Shown piece after piece: positions 42,053 to 50,730 of a stretch of DNA of 64,000 nt; the first letter of the stretch is position 1; every line of letters begins with the position of its first letter. The position numbers and the translations under genes are program-made. Source of the stretch: an uncultured Collinsella sp. (GTDB lineage: Bacteria > Actinomycetota > Coriobacteriia > Coriobacteriales > Coriobacteriaceae); assembly GCA_905199225.1 (NCBI GenBank), contig CAJKFS010000004.1:17151-81150 (forward strand), read 5' to 3'. The notes beneath the pieces are model-generated. The model saw only the letters and a list, made by a program, of their open reading frames with translations, did no database searches and had not been told where the DNA came from.

Positions 42053-43153
42053 CTATTTCACGCATTGAGCTGCGAGATAGTCGCGGAAGAATGGCAATTC
42101 AAATGCGACGAGCCCTCGTCCTCGCTCCCCGATGATGCCGGCGTCTATCATGCGGCGTCGGTAGCGGGAGACCTGCTGCGGCGAACGCTTAAGGCGCTCG
42201 ACAAGGTCAGCGGTGGTGGACTCTTCCTCGTCATCGAGCATGGCGATGAGGAATCGCTTGTCCTCTGCCGTGAGTTCCCGATAGGTTGCCGCGAGGATTC
42301 GGTCGTCCATCTCGTCGCGCGCGATTTTGATTCCCAGGTCAAAGTCGCGTGACGAGATTTCCTTCGAATCGCTTGTGAGGTCCCAGGCACGGTAGCCTAC
42401 GAGTTGCAATAGGAAGGGAAAACCAGAGATCGAGCGAACGGCTCGATCGATTCCCTCAGCATCTGCCAGGCGATCGTTTTCCTGGATTGTGCGAATCAAG
42501 GCCTCGCGCACGTCATAGTCGGCAATGCGGCCCAGATGATATTGTTGGGCGCGGCGAAGGAACGAGACCGTCTTGTGGTTCAGTAGCGTCGATACGTTGT
42601 TGGGAAGTCCCGCCATGAGCAGAGCGACGCGTTTCCCATCGGTCACAAAGTGCTGATACGTCGCTGCGAGCTGAATCATCTCGTTGAGTGTCGGGTCCAC
42701 CTCGTCAACCGTGACGAGCAGACCGGTGCCCGCCTCGTTGAGCTGGTCGATGATGTCGCTCATGCGATAACGCCAGGTTGAGGCATCGTGAACACGACTG
42801 ACCTCGATGCTGCCGAGCGGTGCAATTCCGAGACCGGTGACTTCGAAGTGGTTGGACGGGTCGATAAGATGGCCGGCAGCACGTTTCGCCCCGAGCTCGA
42901 TTTCCTCAAGCATTCCCGGGAGCGCGGTCGTCTTTACGGCAATCCAGCCGTGGGATTCCGCCCTTGTCGCGAGCGACGACATGAGAGCGGTTTTACCGGT
43001 TCCACGCGCGCCTGAGAAGATCGAGGTTAATTCTGGGCGCCTGCGCTGGCTCAAGAAGGCACGGTCCAAATCCCGAATAATCTGTTGTCTGCCAGCGAGA
43101 TGGGCAGGAACTTCGCCAAAGCTAGGGGTAAACGGGTTTTCGAGGTATTCCAC
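42053..43153 (-). CDS. AAA+ ATPase with winged-helix domain (paralog 2)
   Basis: 366 aa. Walker A SGARGTGKT (47-55), Walker B LLVTVDEVD, sensor MAGLPNN, shared block FLRRAQQYHLG and GFPFLLQLVGYRAW, and a C-terminal winged helix (STTADLVERLKRSPQQVSRYRRRMIDAGII). It clearly belongs with paralog 1 by motif order and spacing, though diverged. N-terminal ENPFTPSFGEVPAHLAGR parallels paralog 1's NPFKPTAGKRPPILIGR. Function unknown; convergent with the uvrA2-like gene. Confidence 0.85.
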   Translation of the reverse strand: MEYLENPFTPSFGEVPAHLAGRQQIIRDLDRAFLSQRRRPELTSIFSGARGTGKTALMSSLATRAESHGWIAVKTTALPGMLEEIELGAKRAAGHLIDPSNHFEVTGLGIAPLGSIEVSRVHDASTWRYRMSDIIDQLNEAGTGLLVTVDEVDPTLNEMIQLAATYQHFVTDGKRVALLMAGLPNNVSTLLNHKTVSFLRRAQQYHLGRIADYDVREALIRTIQENDRLADAEGIDRAVRSISGFPFLLQLVGYRAWDLTSDSKEISSRDFDLGIKIARDEMDDRILAATYRELTAEDKRFLIAMLDDEEESTTADLVERLKRSPQQVSRYRRRMIDAGIIGERGRGLVAFELPFFRDYLAAQCVK

Positions 43154-43177
43154 AATGCCCTCCTTTAGCGTCTCGGG

Positions 43178-43229
43178 TTAATTTCATTTTATTCTAGTTA
43201 ATCTCAATTAAAAACGATTAATTTCATTT
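43178..43229 (-). promoter_or_regulatory. Three tandem TTAATYTCAWTT repeats, 20-bp phase
   Basis: TTAATTTCATTT (43178), TTAATCTCAATT (43198) and TTAATTTCATTT (43218) start exactly 20 bp apart, 25-76 bp upstream of the minus-strand AAA gene. This is the same geometry as the repeats before paralog 1, but a different sequence. Confidence 0.6.
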
Positions 43230-43295
43230 CAAAGCATAAGGTTGGCGTCGTGCGTTATCGAAGCGGTGCTTGAATAGCTTACGTTGGAGCTCGAA

Positions 43296-43312
43296 AATGG
43301 GTTCAACCCATT
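43296..43312. promoter_or_regulatory. 17-bp palindrome upstream of the resolvase
   Basis: AATGGGTT-C-AACCCATT, perfect 8-bp arms, 79 bp before the resolvase start; a candidate res-type or regulatory site. Confidence 0.45.
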
Positions 43313-43390
43313 CGCGAAATTTGCACGCCCTATTGTGAGTGGGCTCTCAGATGAGCTGAAGCTGCCATCGTGCGGCTGATAGGGGCAATC

Positions 43391-44026
43391 ATGAAAAACA
43401 GAATCTATGGGTATGCTCGAGTTTCGTCAGCAGATCAGAACCTGGATCGCCAACTGGATGCGCTGGAGCGGTTTCCGGTCCAAACGAATTTGATCTATGC
43501 TGACAAAGCGAGCGGAAAGGACTTCAGGCGTCCTCAGTACCGGCGTCTTCTTCGTCGTCTGCGCGAAGGGGACGTTCTGGTGATTAAGAGTATCGATCGA
43601 TTGGGTCGCGACTACCGTGAAGTTCTCGATGAATGGCGTCGCCTAACGACGGACAAACACGTTGCCATCGTGGTGCTCGATATGCCATTGCTTGATACAC
43701 GCGAACAACCCAATGGAATTACGGGGACTTTTATTGCCGATCTAGTGCTTCAGGTTTTGAGCTACGTGGCTCAGGTGGAGCGCGAAAACATAAAGCAGCG
43801 CCAGGCGGAGGGTATCGCGTCGGCGCGTCTGCGGGGTGTGAGATTTGGGAGACCGACGCTCGAACGTCCGGATAACTACCGCGATGTCATCAAATCATTC
43901 GAAGGAGGTGAGGTTACGAGGCAAGAGGCCGCAATGCTTTTGAACATTAGCGCATCGACGTTTGATCGTTGGAGACGGGCGGACGCGAACGGATATGACC
44001 GTTCGCCGTTTGCCCGTCCTCTTTAG
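43391..44026 (+). CDS. Serine recombinase (resolvase/invertase family)
   Basis: 211 aa, small serine recombinase. N-terminal IYGYARVSSADQNLDRQLDAL with the nucleophilic Ser at 12 or 13, ASGKDFRRPQYRRLL, VIKSIDRLGRDYREVLDEW (catalytic Arg region), and a C-terminal HTH (EVTRQEAAMLLNISASTFDRWRR). Catalyses site-specific resolution or inversion. Start 43391 is chosen because the fold begins there. It opens an AT-richer stretch with two exported-protein genes, so it marks a possible mobile insertion; no transposase accompanies it. Confidence 0.93.
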   Translation: MKNRIYGYARVSSADQNLDRQLDALERFPVQTNLIYADKASGKDFRRPQYRRLLRRLREGDVLVIKSIDRLGRDYREVLDEWRRLTTDKHVAIVVLDMPLLDTREQPNGITGTFIADLVLQVLSYVAQVERENIKQRQAEGIASARLRGVRFGRPTLERPDNYRDVIKSFEGGEVTRQEAAMLLNISASTFDRWRRADANGYDRSPFARPL

Positions 44027-44180
44027 CTAGACATTTTGACGAGGGGAGTTTATTGCACAGGACCCACTCCTTCCCTCGATGTTTATCCAGTTCACGCCCT
44101 TGAATCAAATAGTGCCACCGCGTCGCCAATTCGTCTGCTATTTGACGAGGGGGGGTTAAACGACTACCAAAGGATATGTA

Positions 44181-45065
44181 ATGAAGAAAAAGTTATTTAC
44201 GGCAGTTCTGGCTTTTAGCGCGGCGGCGCTAATCGGCATTTCTCTACCACTCGGAATTACGGGTCGCGGCTGGAGTCCGACATGCGCATTTGCAGCGACT
44301 AAGAAAAGTGGAAAGAAGCCAAAGCCAGGTAAGAAGGATTCAGTAAAAATCGATCAACTAAACTGGAGCGTCTCAGAAGGCGTTGTTGATGGCGTCGAGA
44401 TGATGACATTTGAATATGACAATAAATCGAGCTTCGATATTGCTCAGTTCACTATTCAGTTTGAGCCGAAAGGGGAGTTGACTGACGAACAGAAACTTCT
44501 GTTTACTGACGTTTTTGATGAGGAAGAGGCTGCGCACGATTATTCAACGCTGAAAATGACGGCGGATAGCCAGCGAATCGTCGAGAAGCGAGAATCAGTT
44601 GATAGCGTTCCGTGCATTACCCATGGTGACTATGTCGCCAATGCCCAGCAGAATCAATATGACCTGATGGAGCCTTCAGTGGCGACTATTGCCTATCTAG
44701 GCGGCGATGGAAAGATATATCTCGAGTACTATAGTTTCAAGTCGAAAACCTATACGACTTCATCAAAGGGCGGTGTCAAGGCGTATGACTGGCCAACAAA
44801 AGCCCTTGCAAAATCCTTGCCGAAGCCTGACTGCCCTATCGTTTATACGTCGTTAGACGAAAAAGACTGTCTTTCGTTTGTCGCATTTGGCATCGATTGT
44901 GATGGGTACGACAAATACATCAAAGCTTGCAAGAAAAAGGGATACAAGGACATCGAATATTCGTATGACAGCAGTTTTTGCGCAAAGGATAAAAAGGGAC
45001 GGGAACTGATGATCGGATATAGCGACCGAGATCAGCGGATGGACGTCAGCGTTTCAGTTGATTAA
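44181..45065 (+). CDS. Secreted protein of unknown function
   Basis: 294 aa. A signal peptide (MKKKLFTAVLAFSAAALIGISLPLG ... AFA) ends near residue 38, then a Lys-rich linker (TKKSGKKPKPGKKDS) and a soluble acidic domain with SFDIAQFTIQFEPKGELTDEQ. Four Cys in the mature part could form disulfides. Base composition is lower in GC than the chromosome around it. Exported, perhaps envelope-attached by charge. No family recognised. Confidence 0.75.
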   Translation: MKKKLFTAVLAFSAAALIGISLPLGITGRGWSPTCAFAATKKSGKKPKPGKKDSVKIDQLNWSVSEGVVDGVEMMTFEYDNKSSFDIAQFTIQFEPKGELTDEQKLLFTDVFDEEEAAHDYSTLKMTADSQRIVEKRESVDSVPCITHGDYVANAQQNQYDLMEPSVATIAYLGGDGKIYLEYYSFKSKTYTTSSKGGVKAYDWPTKALAKSLPKPDCPIVYTSLDEKDCLSFVAFGIDCDGYDKYIKACKKKGYKDIEYSYDSSFCAKDKKGRELMIGYSDRDQRMDVSVSVD

Positions 45066-45313
45066 CGTGGGCATATGATCGAATAATCAACGCGTTATGA
45101 TGCCTATGTATGGATTGGGGTGCCGGCCTATGGTCTGTGCCCCAATCTTTCTGAAGTTACGTGCAGCAGAATAGGTATTAAATTAACGTATGAATGTGTA
45201 TTTATATTATGTTGGATTTAAGTCCTTCCTTTCTGAATTGGTTGACATCAAAACCCAATATAAATGAATTGAGTCCGTAATTACCCTGAGGACAACTGGA
45301 GGACAAGGGCTAA

Positions 45314-45961
45314 ATGAGCGTTTCCAATCCGTTTAAAACAATTGGCCAGAAGATAATTGTCGCCCTATTGGCGTTAGGCTTGATTGCAGCTTGCGGCGGC
45401 TGCGTGTACCTGTGGTTGACGCGCGATCAGACCGTTATAAGCGATGATTCGATTCGGGAAGAAATTAAGCCGGTAACGAAGTTGCTTACCTACGAATACG
45501 ATTTTACTCAGGTTCTATATATTGACGATGCAGGGAATCCGTTTGGTTTTAACAACCCATTTACTACTAAGCGATATGTAGCGACCATCGATGGCAAGGC
45601 GGATATCGGCCTGAACGTAGACGATGAGAACCTGAAGGTCAAAGTCTATCGTTCGAAAAACAACGAGTCGGTAATAAAATCTGTTAATGTTACGCTTCCG
45701 CATTCCGAGATCGTGACGTTGTCAACGGATCCGAACTCGCTTAAAAAGTACGTTGAGGACAATGGTTTTCTTAATTGGAATCAGGTCAGTACGGACGATT
45801 TAAATAAATTGCTTCAGCAGGCTGATAAGGACCAGAGGCAAAAGGTTCAAGAAAGTGGCATGCTGGAAAAATCTGATGAACGTGCAGTAAAACTGGTGAA
45901 AAAGCAGGTGTCGACGTTCTGTGGTCCAGACGTAAGGGTCAATGTCGAATTCGAAGATTAA
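45314..45961 (+). CDS. DUF4230-like membrane-anchored protein
   Basis: 215 aa. One membrane helix (about 13-35; a Cys at 27 is inside the helix and not a good lipobox), then an extracellular domain with IREEIKPVTKLLTYEYDFTQV, the start of DUF4230, and VKSVNVTLPHSEIVTLSTDP. C-terminal helical region QQADKDQRQKVQESGMLEKSDERAVKLVKKQV. DUF4230 proteins are single-pass anchored proteins of unknown function. Lower GC than flanks, part of the same patch as the resolvase. A 248-bp AT-rich gap upstream holds nothing I can name. Confidence 0.8.
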   Translation: MSVSNPFKTIGQKIIVALLALGLIAACGGCVYLWLTRDQTVISDDSIREEIKPVTKLLTYEYDFTQVLYIDDAGNPFGFNNPFTTKRYVATIDGKADIGLNVDDENLKVKVYRSKNNESVIKSVNVTLPHSEIVTLSTDPNSLKKYVEDNGFLNWNQVSTDDLNKLLQQADKDQRQKVQESGMLEKSDERAVKLVKKQVSTFCGPDVRVNVEFED

Positions 45962-45999
45962 TATCTACCTTTGAAATCAAATTACTGATTCAGCTGAAT

Positions 46000-46036
46000 G
46001 CCCGCTATCGCGATGCCTTACGTTGCGATAGCGGGC
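46000..46036. terminator. GCCCGCTATCGC hairpin
   Basis: Perfect 12-bp stem GCCCGCTATCGC / GCGATAGCGGGC with a 13-nt loop, 38 bp after the DUF4230 stop; a likely transcript end, though the U-run is weak. Confidence 0.7.
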
Positions 46037-46062
46037 ATCTCTGATTTCGTTTGAAGGGTGTC

Positions 46063-46111
46063 AATGTGACAATTGTCCGATATGACAACGAGACTGTCCC
46101 TTTGTCACATT
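46063..46111. repeat. Gggac palindrome copy 4, on the trmL stop codon
   Basis: AATGTGACAA / TTGTCACATT arms (10 bp) with a 29-nt loop that retains gactgtccctttg from the family's right half. On the minus strand the TGA of trmL (46105-46107) lies in the arm AATGTGACAA. Confidence 0.75.
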
Positions 46112-46704
46112 CCCGGAAAGCCTGTTTGGCGCAGGGCTTCGTAGAGGACGATGGCGGCGCTGTTGGAGAGGTTGAGGGCGCTGATGCGGTAGTCGTCCGG
46201 ATTGATGAAGTTGCCGCAGATATCCTGCCGAAGGATGGCTTCGTGGTCGTCCTCGGTATGCCCGAGCGATTCCTCGTGGGCTTCCCATGCCTCGGCGTTG
46301 TCAAGCGAATCGCAATCGCGCAGCATCGGGATGCGCTCGCAGCGCTCGGGCGCCGCGGCAAGCAGTGGCTCGGGAATGCCCGAGCTCTCGCTGCCAAAGA
46401 CCAGGTAGTCGCCATCGCGGTAGGTACTCTGCGCATAGGTTCGGCGCGCCTTTTTGGTCAGCAGATGCAGGCGCTCGTCGGCGGGGGAGAGGCCGTTGCG
46501 CGCAAGGAAATCCTCCCAGCCGGCATAGGTCGTCACGTCCAAGTTTTGCCAGTAGCCCAGACCGGCGCGACGTACCGTCTTGTCATCGAGCGAAAAGCCC
46601 AGTGGCTCCACCAGATGCAGATGGGCGCCGGTGACCACGCAGGTACGGCCGATATTGCCCGTATTGGCCGGAATCTCGGGTGCATACAGCACGATATTGA
46701 ACAT
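46105..46704 (-). CDS. trmL: tRNA (cytidine/uridine34-2'-O)-methyltransferase TrmL
   Basis: 199 aa, SpoU/SPOUT family. MFNIVLYAPEIPANTGNIGRTC (motif 1), VFGSESSGIPEPLL (motif 2) and ISALNLSNSAAIVLYEALRQTGFPG (motif 3, knot). Methylates the wobble nucleotide ribose of tRNA-Leu. It is longer than E. coli TrmL by an acidic insert (DNAEAWEAHEESLGHTEDDHEA). The final Met-stop is provided by the palindrome at 46063-46111. ATG at 46704 begins the conserved domain. Confidence 0.93.
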   Translation of the reverse strand: MFNIVLYAPEIPANTGNIGRTCVVTGAHLHLVEPLGFSLDDKTVRRAGLGYWQNLDVTTYAGWEDFLARNGLSPADERLHLLTKKARRTYAQSTYRDGDYLVFGSESSGIPEPLLAAAPERCERIPMLRDCDSLDNAEAWEAHEESLGHTEDDHEAILRQDICGNFINPDDYRISALNLSNSAAIVLYEALRQTGFPGM

Positions 46705-46728
46705 GAATCTCCTTGGCTCAGAACGAAA

Positions 46729-46759
46729 AACCACCACGAAGGGCACCTTCGTGGTGGTT
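46729..46759. terminator. Terminator hairpin downstream of the COG0523 gene
   Basis: AACCACCACGAA / TTCGTGGTGGTT with a 7-nt loop; on the minus strand it is followed by TTTTCG. It separates the COG0523 gene from trmL. Confidence 0.75.
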
Positions 46760-46799
46760 AGGCGGTTACGTGGGCGGAAAAATGCCCGCTTGGATAAAC

Positions 46800-47930
46800 C
46801 TAGGCGCGGTGCCAGTCGGTCAGGCAGGCATCGAGGGAGGCGATGAGCGCATCCTTGTCCATGTGACGGCCGATGATGCACAGGCTCGTCATGCGGTCGC
46901 CCGTCTCGTCGTCCCAAATCTGCATGATCTCGGGGTTCTCGTCGATGATCTTCTGCTTCTCGCCCTCGGGCGCCGAATCGACAAACAGGCCGTTCTCCAT
47001 CAGGCGCATCTGGTGGCCGGCCTGCTCAAACATGTAGCACATGTCCGGATCGCCGGTCTGCCACAGCGGACCCTTGACGCGGATGACCTCGTCGGGCCAC
47101 TCCTGCTCAACAAAATCGGTGAACTTCTGCAGGTCAAACGGCTTGCGGCGCGAGTACACAAAGGTCTCGATGTCGTACTCGAGCACCTCGGGGTCGTCGT
47201 GCTCCTCGGGATGCTCCATGGCCTCGATCCAGGCGGCGGAGTTGTAGGCGCGCATAAAGTCGAAGCGGTCGGTATCGAGCAGCTCCTCCATGGGGACCTC
47301 GCCGTTTTGGGCCTCGACAATTACGGCGTCTTTCTGCAGGCTGCGCACAATGGCCTTGAGCTCGGCAATCTGCTCAGGCGTCACGGTGTCGGTCTTGTTG
47401 AGGATCAGCGTGGAGCAGAACTCGATCTGCTGGATGAGCAGGCTCTCGATGTCGTCCTCGTCGATATCCTCGGCCAGCAGGTCGCGACCGCCGTTGAACT
47501 CGTCGTACATGCGGGCGCAGTCGACCACAGCCACGATGTTGTCGAGCGCGAGCTTGGGCTCGCCGCCCACCTTAGCCTCGTCGCAGAAGCTCGAGATGGT
47601 GTAGGCGATGGGGATGGGCTCGCAAATGCCCGATGCCTCGATGATGATGTAGTCGAAGTTGCCCGAATCGGCGATGCCCTGCAGCTGGTTGGCCAGGTCA
47701 TCCGAAAGCGTGCAGCAGATGCAGCCGTTGGTGAGCGGGATGAGGTCGTCGGTCTCGGAAAGGCCGCCGTCGGCGATGAGGCTGGCATCGACGTTGATCT
47801 CGCCGATATCGTTGACGATCACGGCGGCGCGGATACCGCCATCGTTAGCGAGGATGTGGTTGAGCAGCGTGGTCTTGCCGGCACCGAGGTATCCGGTAAG
47901 CATGATGATTTTCACGGGTTTGTTGGGCAT
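46800..47930 (-). CDS. COG0523 (CobW/YeiR-type) GTPase metallochaperone
   Basis: 376 aa. Walker A GYLGAGKTTLLNHIL, the metal-binding NGCICCTL, ILNKTDTV (G4) and a C-terminal CobW domain (KGPLWQTGDPDMCYMFEQAG). Members deliver Zn or other metals to client proteins using GTP. Start at ATG 47930 because of AAAGGAGG; an upstream ATG at 47951 is in frame. No Zur box or metal-transporter neighbour is evident. Confidence 0.92.
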   Translation of the reverse strand: MPNKPVKIIMLTGYLGAGKTTLLNHILANDGGIRAAVIVNDIGEINVDASLIADGGLSETDDLIPLTNGCICCTLSDDLANQLQGIADSGNFDYIIIEASGICEPIPIAYTISSFCDEAKVGGEPKLALDNIVAVVDCARMYDEFNGGRDLLAEDIDEDDIESLLIQQIEFCSTLILNKTDTVTPEQIAELKAIVRSLQKDAVIVEAQNGEVPMEELLDTDRFDFMRAYNSAAWIEAMEHPEEHDDPEVLEYDIETFVYSRRKPFDLQKFTDFVEQEWPDEVIRVKGPLWQTGDPDMCYMFEQAGHQMRLMENGLFVDSAPEGEKQKIIDENPEIMQIWDDETGDRMTSLCIIGRHMDKDALIASLDACLTDWHRA

Positions 47931-48016
47931 GTGCCCTCCTTTGTTAGACATGGCTTACAGTTGAATCATATGCCAAACGCCTGCTCTTATACCCACGCGC
48001 TGGCAAATAACACAGG

Positions 48017-48358
48017 CTACTCCCAGGCTCCCCATACATCGGGGCAATAACCGACGGTGGCCTTTTTGCCGTTACGCACGATGGGCTCGGCTAGAACCTG
48101 CTGGTTCTCGAGCAACTTGTCGAAGCGCTGGCTGGGGGTGAGGTGCTGGATGAGCGCGAGCGTCTCCTCGTCCTTGGCCTTGGGGTTGAGCAGCTTGTCG
48201 ATACCGCCGACCGCCTGCATCACGCTCGTGAGCTCGCCCTTGCTCATCTCCTTTTCCTTAAGGTCAATAAACTGCACCTTAATGCGGCGCTCTTTGAAGA
48301 AGCGCTGTGCTTTCTTGGTATCGAAAGACTTTTTGGTGCCAAAAATTTGCACGTTCAT
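48017..48358 (-). CDS. ArsC/Spx-family protein
   Basis: 113 aa. MNVQIFGTKKSFDTKKAQRFFKERRIKVQFIDL is the thioredoxin-like ArsC/Spx start, but the active-site Cys (CXXC or CX5R position) is replaced by FGTKKSFDT, so arsenate reduction is doubtful. VGGIDKLLNPKAK and LAEPIVRNGKKATVGY are typical of the YffB-type branch. Close (17 bp) to the FMN-reductase gene and likely co-transcribed. Confidence 0.85.
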   Translation of the reverse strand: MNVQIFGTKKSFDTKKAQRFFKERRIKVQFIDLKEKEMSKGELTSVMQAVGGIDKLLNPKAKDEETLALIQHLTPSQRFDKLLENQQVLAEPIVRNGKKATVGYCPDVWGAWE

Positions 48359-48375
48359 GTATTTGTTCCGCCGTT

Positions 48376-49002
48376 CTACCTGATGAAGTTGGTGCGCTCG
48401 CGATCGGCTTCGGGGGCTTCGATACCGGCGGCCTGTCCTGCCTCGATACAATGCAGGAGCCAGGCCATGTTCTTGCCGATGTTGCGCATGGTGGCCAGGC
48501 CCTCGGCGTCCTGGGCGGCCTCGCCCGGCATGGCGCCAAACACGTTGTTCCAGTACGTGGAGGCTACCACGGGCATCTGGTTGATGGTGAAGTACTTATT
48601 GAGCACGTCGAAGGTGGTCGACGTGCCGCCGCGACGGGCAACGGCGACGGCAGCGCCCGGCTTGTGTGCAAAGGCTTTGCTGCCGGCATAGAATGCGCGA
48701 TCGAGGGCCGAAAGGATGCGCCCGCTGGGGTGCGCATAGTAGACGGGCGAGCCAAAGACAAAGCCATCTGCCTGCTCGGCGGCAGCGATCAGCTCGTTCA
48801 CCACGTCATCGTCAAAGGTGCAGCGGCAATCGAGCTTGCCGCACTGACCACAGCCAATGCAGTCGCGAATGGGCTTGGTGCCCAGCTGAAACGCCTCGGT
48901 ATCAATGCCTTCGGCATTGAGTTGCTCGGCGACTTCGGCGAGTGCGCGGGCGGTGTTGCCGTTTGCCTTGGGGCTGCCATTGACCAAAAGAACCTTCATC
49001 AC
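48376..49002 (-). CDS. Flavodoxin-like NAD(P)H FMN reductase
   Basis: 208 aa. MMKVLLVNGSPKANGNTARAL binds FMN phosphate; GCGQCGKLDCRCTFDDDV is the Cys-rich loop found in IsdB-type NADPH-dependent FMN reductases; FGSPVYYAHPSGRILSALDR and KPGAAVAVARRGGTSTTFD complete the fold. Probably an FMN or quinone reductase. Upstream gene of the ArsC-like one. Confidence 0.92.
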   Translation of the reverse strand: MMKVLLVNGSPKANGNTARALAEVAEQLNAEGIDTEAFQLGTKPIRDCIGCGQCGKLDCRCTFDDDVVNELIAAAEQADGFVFGSPVYYAHPSGRILSALDRAFYAGSKAFAHKPGAAVAVARRGGTSTTFDVLNKYFTINQMPVVASTYWNNVFGAMPGEAAQDAEGLATMRNIGKNMAWLLHCIEAGQAAGIEAPEADRERTNFIR

Positions 49003-49073
49003 AAACTCCCTCTGCTGTCGGTGACTTCTGCAGAGGATTATCGCACGATGGGGGAGGCGGTGTGGGCGCGGTG

Positions 49074-50603
49074 CTAATCCAGTTTGGTACCTGGCACCTG
49101 CACGGCTTTCCCGAGCAACGCTTTGAGCTCGTTCAAAATCGAAACGGGCTGACGGTCGACGCCGTCCAGATGGAGCGTGGCCACGCGAATGGGCGGCTGA
49201 TATTCAAATGGGCCAAAGAGCACGGGAGAACCCAGGAACCGCTCGATTTCTTCTGCGATCGCGTCGGTCTCTTCGGGATCAAAGTCGTCGAAAAGCGCCG
49301 CGAACGTCGGCCCCGTCGAGCGGAACAGGCGACCCTTGCCGCGCGAGCATTCCATGAGGCAGGCGGCGCTTTCTGCCAAAACGCGGTCGCCCGCATCAAA
49401 GCCAAAGCGGGCATTGACCTGAGCGATATCGTCGATTTTGATGGCGATCAAACCAGCCTTGCGCGCCACGCGACGCATTTCGCCAATGGCGTTGACCAGG
49501 GCGTGAATATCGCCCAAGCCGGTCACGGAATCGGTCGTATCTGCCAAGCTTCGGTTGATGATAATGCCCACATACATGCCGGGCTCGGTATCGGTGCCGT
49601 CCAAGCGGTAGCCCGTGCAGTCGCAAAGCACGTATTTTCCGGTGGCATCCATTACGCGATACTGCATGTAGTGGAAGTGCCACGTGCCGTTTATCACCAT
49701 GTCGAGCTCGGCACGTACGTTGTCGCGGTCCTCGGGATGAACGCGGGCGAGCCACATGTCGAGTGAGTTAAAAGGGTGTTGGGAGGGCAGGTCAAAATCG
49801 CGCACGGCGTTAACCGACCATTGCGATTCTCCCGTATCGAGATTGAGGATAAACGGATAGCGCGTCTCGGAGCTCATGGAGATCGCTTGGAACACCCGGT
49901 CGTTGCAGGGAAGCTGATCGACGATTGGGCGTTGCGGCGCGTCATCGTCTTTCGGTTGCTGCACACGATGCATAAGCTTATAGCGATACATCTTGCGATC
50001 GGCATCCATCGTCATCTGGCGACGCGTGTCGCCAGCAAGTGGATCGACGCGCGAGCAGCCAAAGCTAAAGCTGCCGATCATGGGCGCCTTGCCACCTGAG
50101 CTCGCCTCGATCAGCCTGGTACGCACCTGCTCCAAGCGCTGCTCGAGTTCAATCTCGTTTGCGGAGGGCGAGATGAGCACAAACTCGTCTCCACCGATAC
50201 GGAACAGCATCTCATCGTGCTCCATGGTTTCGGAGAGCGTGCGGCAGATGCTCAGAATATAGCGATTGCCTTCGGCGTGGCCAAACCTATCGTTGCAATG
50301 CTTGAGATGGTCGATGTCAATATAGGCGCAGGTGAAGGGGTCGCCTTTGCGCCAGAGTTGCTCGACGTGACGGTCGAATCCGTTGCGGTTGCCCAAGTTG
50401 GTGAGCGGATCGATATAGGCGTTGCGCTCAAGCAGCTGGCGCTCTTGTTGCAGGATGGCATGCGTCTTTTGCAGTTGCTCACCAACGGCGCGTAGCTCAG
50501 CAGGCAGCGCGGCAACATCGAGTTCAGCGGTCGAGACGCCGTTCGCAAGTCGCTGAAGATAGGTAATAATCGATTGCTCGCCCAGGCGATATGACTCGTT
50601 CAT
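49074..50603 (-). CDS. GGDEF-PAS-degenerate GGDEF protein
   Basis: 509 aa, cytoplasmic (no membrane helices). Coiled coil 35-60, active diguanylate cyclase domain 62-215 with GGDEF at 137-141, a PAS-like domain about 240-340 (WSVNAVRDFDLPSQHPFNSLDMWLARVHPEDR) and a second GGDEF-like domain (350-500) with RSTGPTFAALF in place of the active motif. The inhibitory RxxD site is not seen (EHDE there). Synthesises cyclic di-GMP, presumably controlled by PAS input. Adjacent to a larger GGDEF/EAL gene with the same arrangement. Confidence 0.88.
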   Translation of the reverse strand: MNESYRLGEQSIITYLQRLANGVSTAELDVAALPAELRAVGEQLQKTHAILQQERQLLERNAYIDPLTNLGNRNGFDRHVEQLWRKGDPFTCAYIDIDHLKHCNDRFGHAEGNRYILSICRTLSETMEHDEMLFRIGGDEFVLISPSANEIELEQRLEQVRTRLIEASSGGKAPMIGSFSFGCSRVDPLAGDTRRQMTMDADRKMYRYKLMHRVQQPKDDDAPQRPIVDQLPCNDRVFQAISMSSETRYPFILNLDTGESQWSVNAVRDFDLPSQHPFNSLDMWLARVHPEDRDNVRAELDMVINGTWHFHYMQYRVMDATGKYVLCDCTGYRLDGTDTEPGMYVGIIINRSLADTTDSVTGLGDIHALVNAIGEMRRVARKAGLIAIKIDDIAQVNARFGFDAGDRVLAESAACLMECSRGKGRLFRSTGPTFAALFDDFDPEETDAIAEEIERFLGSPVLFGPFEYQPPIRVATLHLDGVDRQPVSILNELKALLGKAVQVPGTKLD

Positions 50604-50730
50604 GATGGATAACCTCCTTGGGCGGAACAACGGTTTGTATCATATCCCCAATTCGGTTTGAATTGGGGATATAAGTTAGCTAATGGAGACAAATACCCCC
50701 TTCGACGGTGGCGTTTTGCGCGCGAGCGTA

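Noticed and set aside
43178..43229. CRISPR-like direct repeats
   Set aside because: Units are 12 bp in a 20-bp period, with no spacers of CRISPR length and no cas genes; operator repeats fit better.
46713..48050. 445-codon plus-strand frame opposite the COG0523 gene
   Set aside because: The minus strand encodes a complete, motif-rich GTPase; the plus frame is Leu/Val/His-biased shadow sequence.
48017..48358. Arsenate reductase
   Set aside because: The catalytic Cys position is occupied by other residues and no ars genes are nearby.
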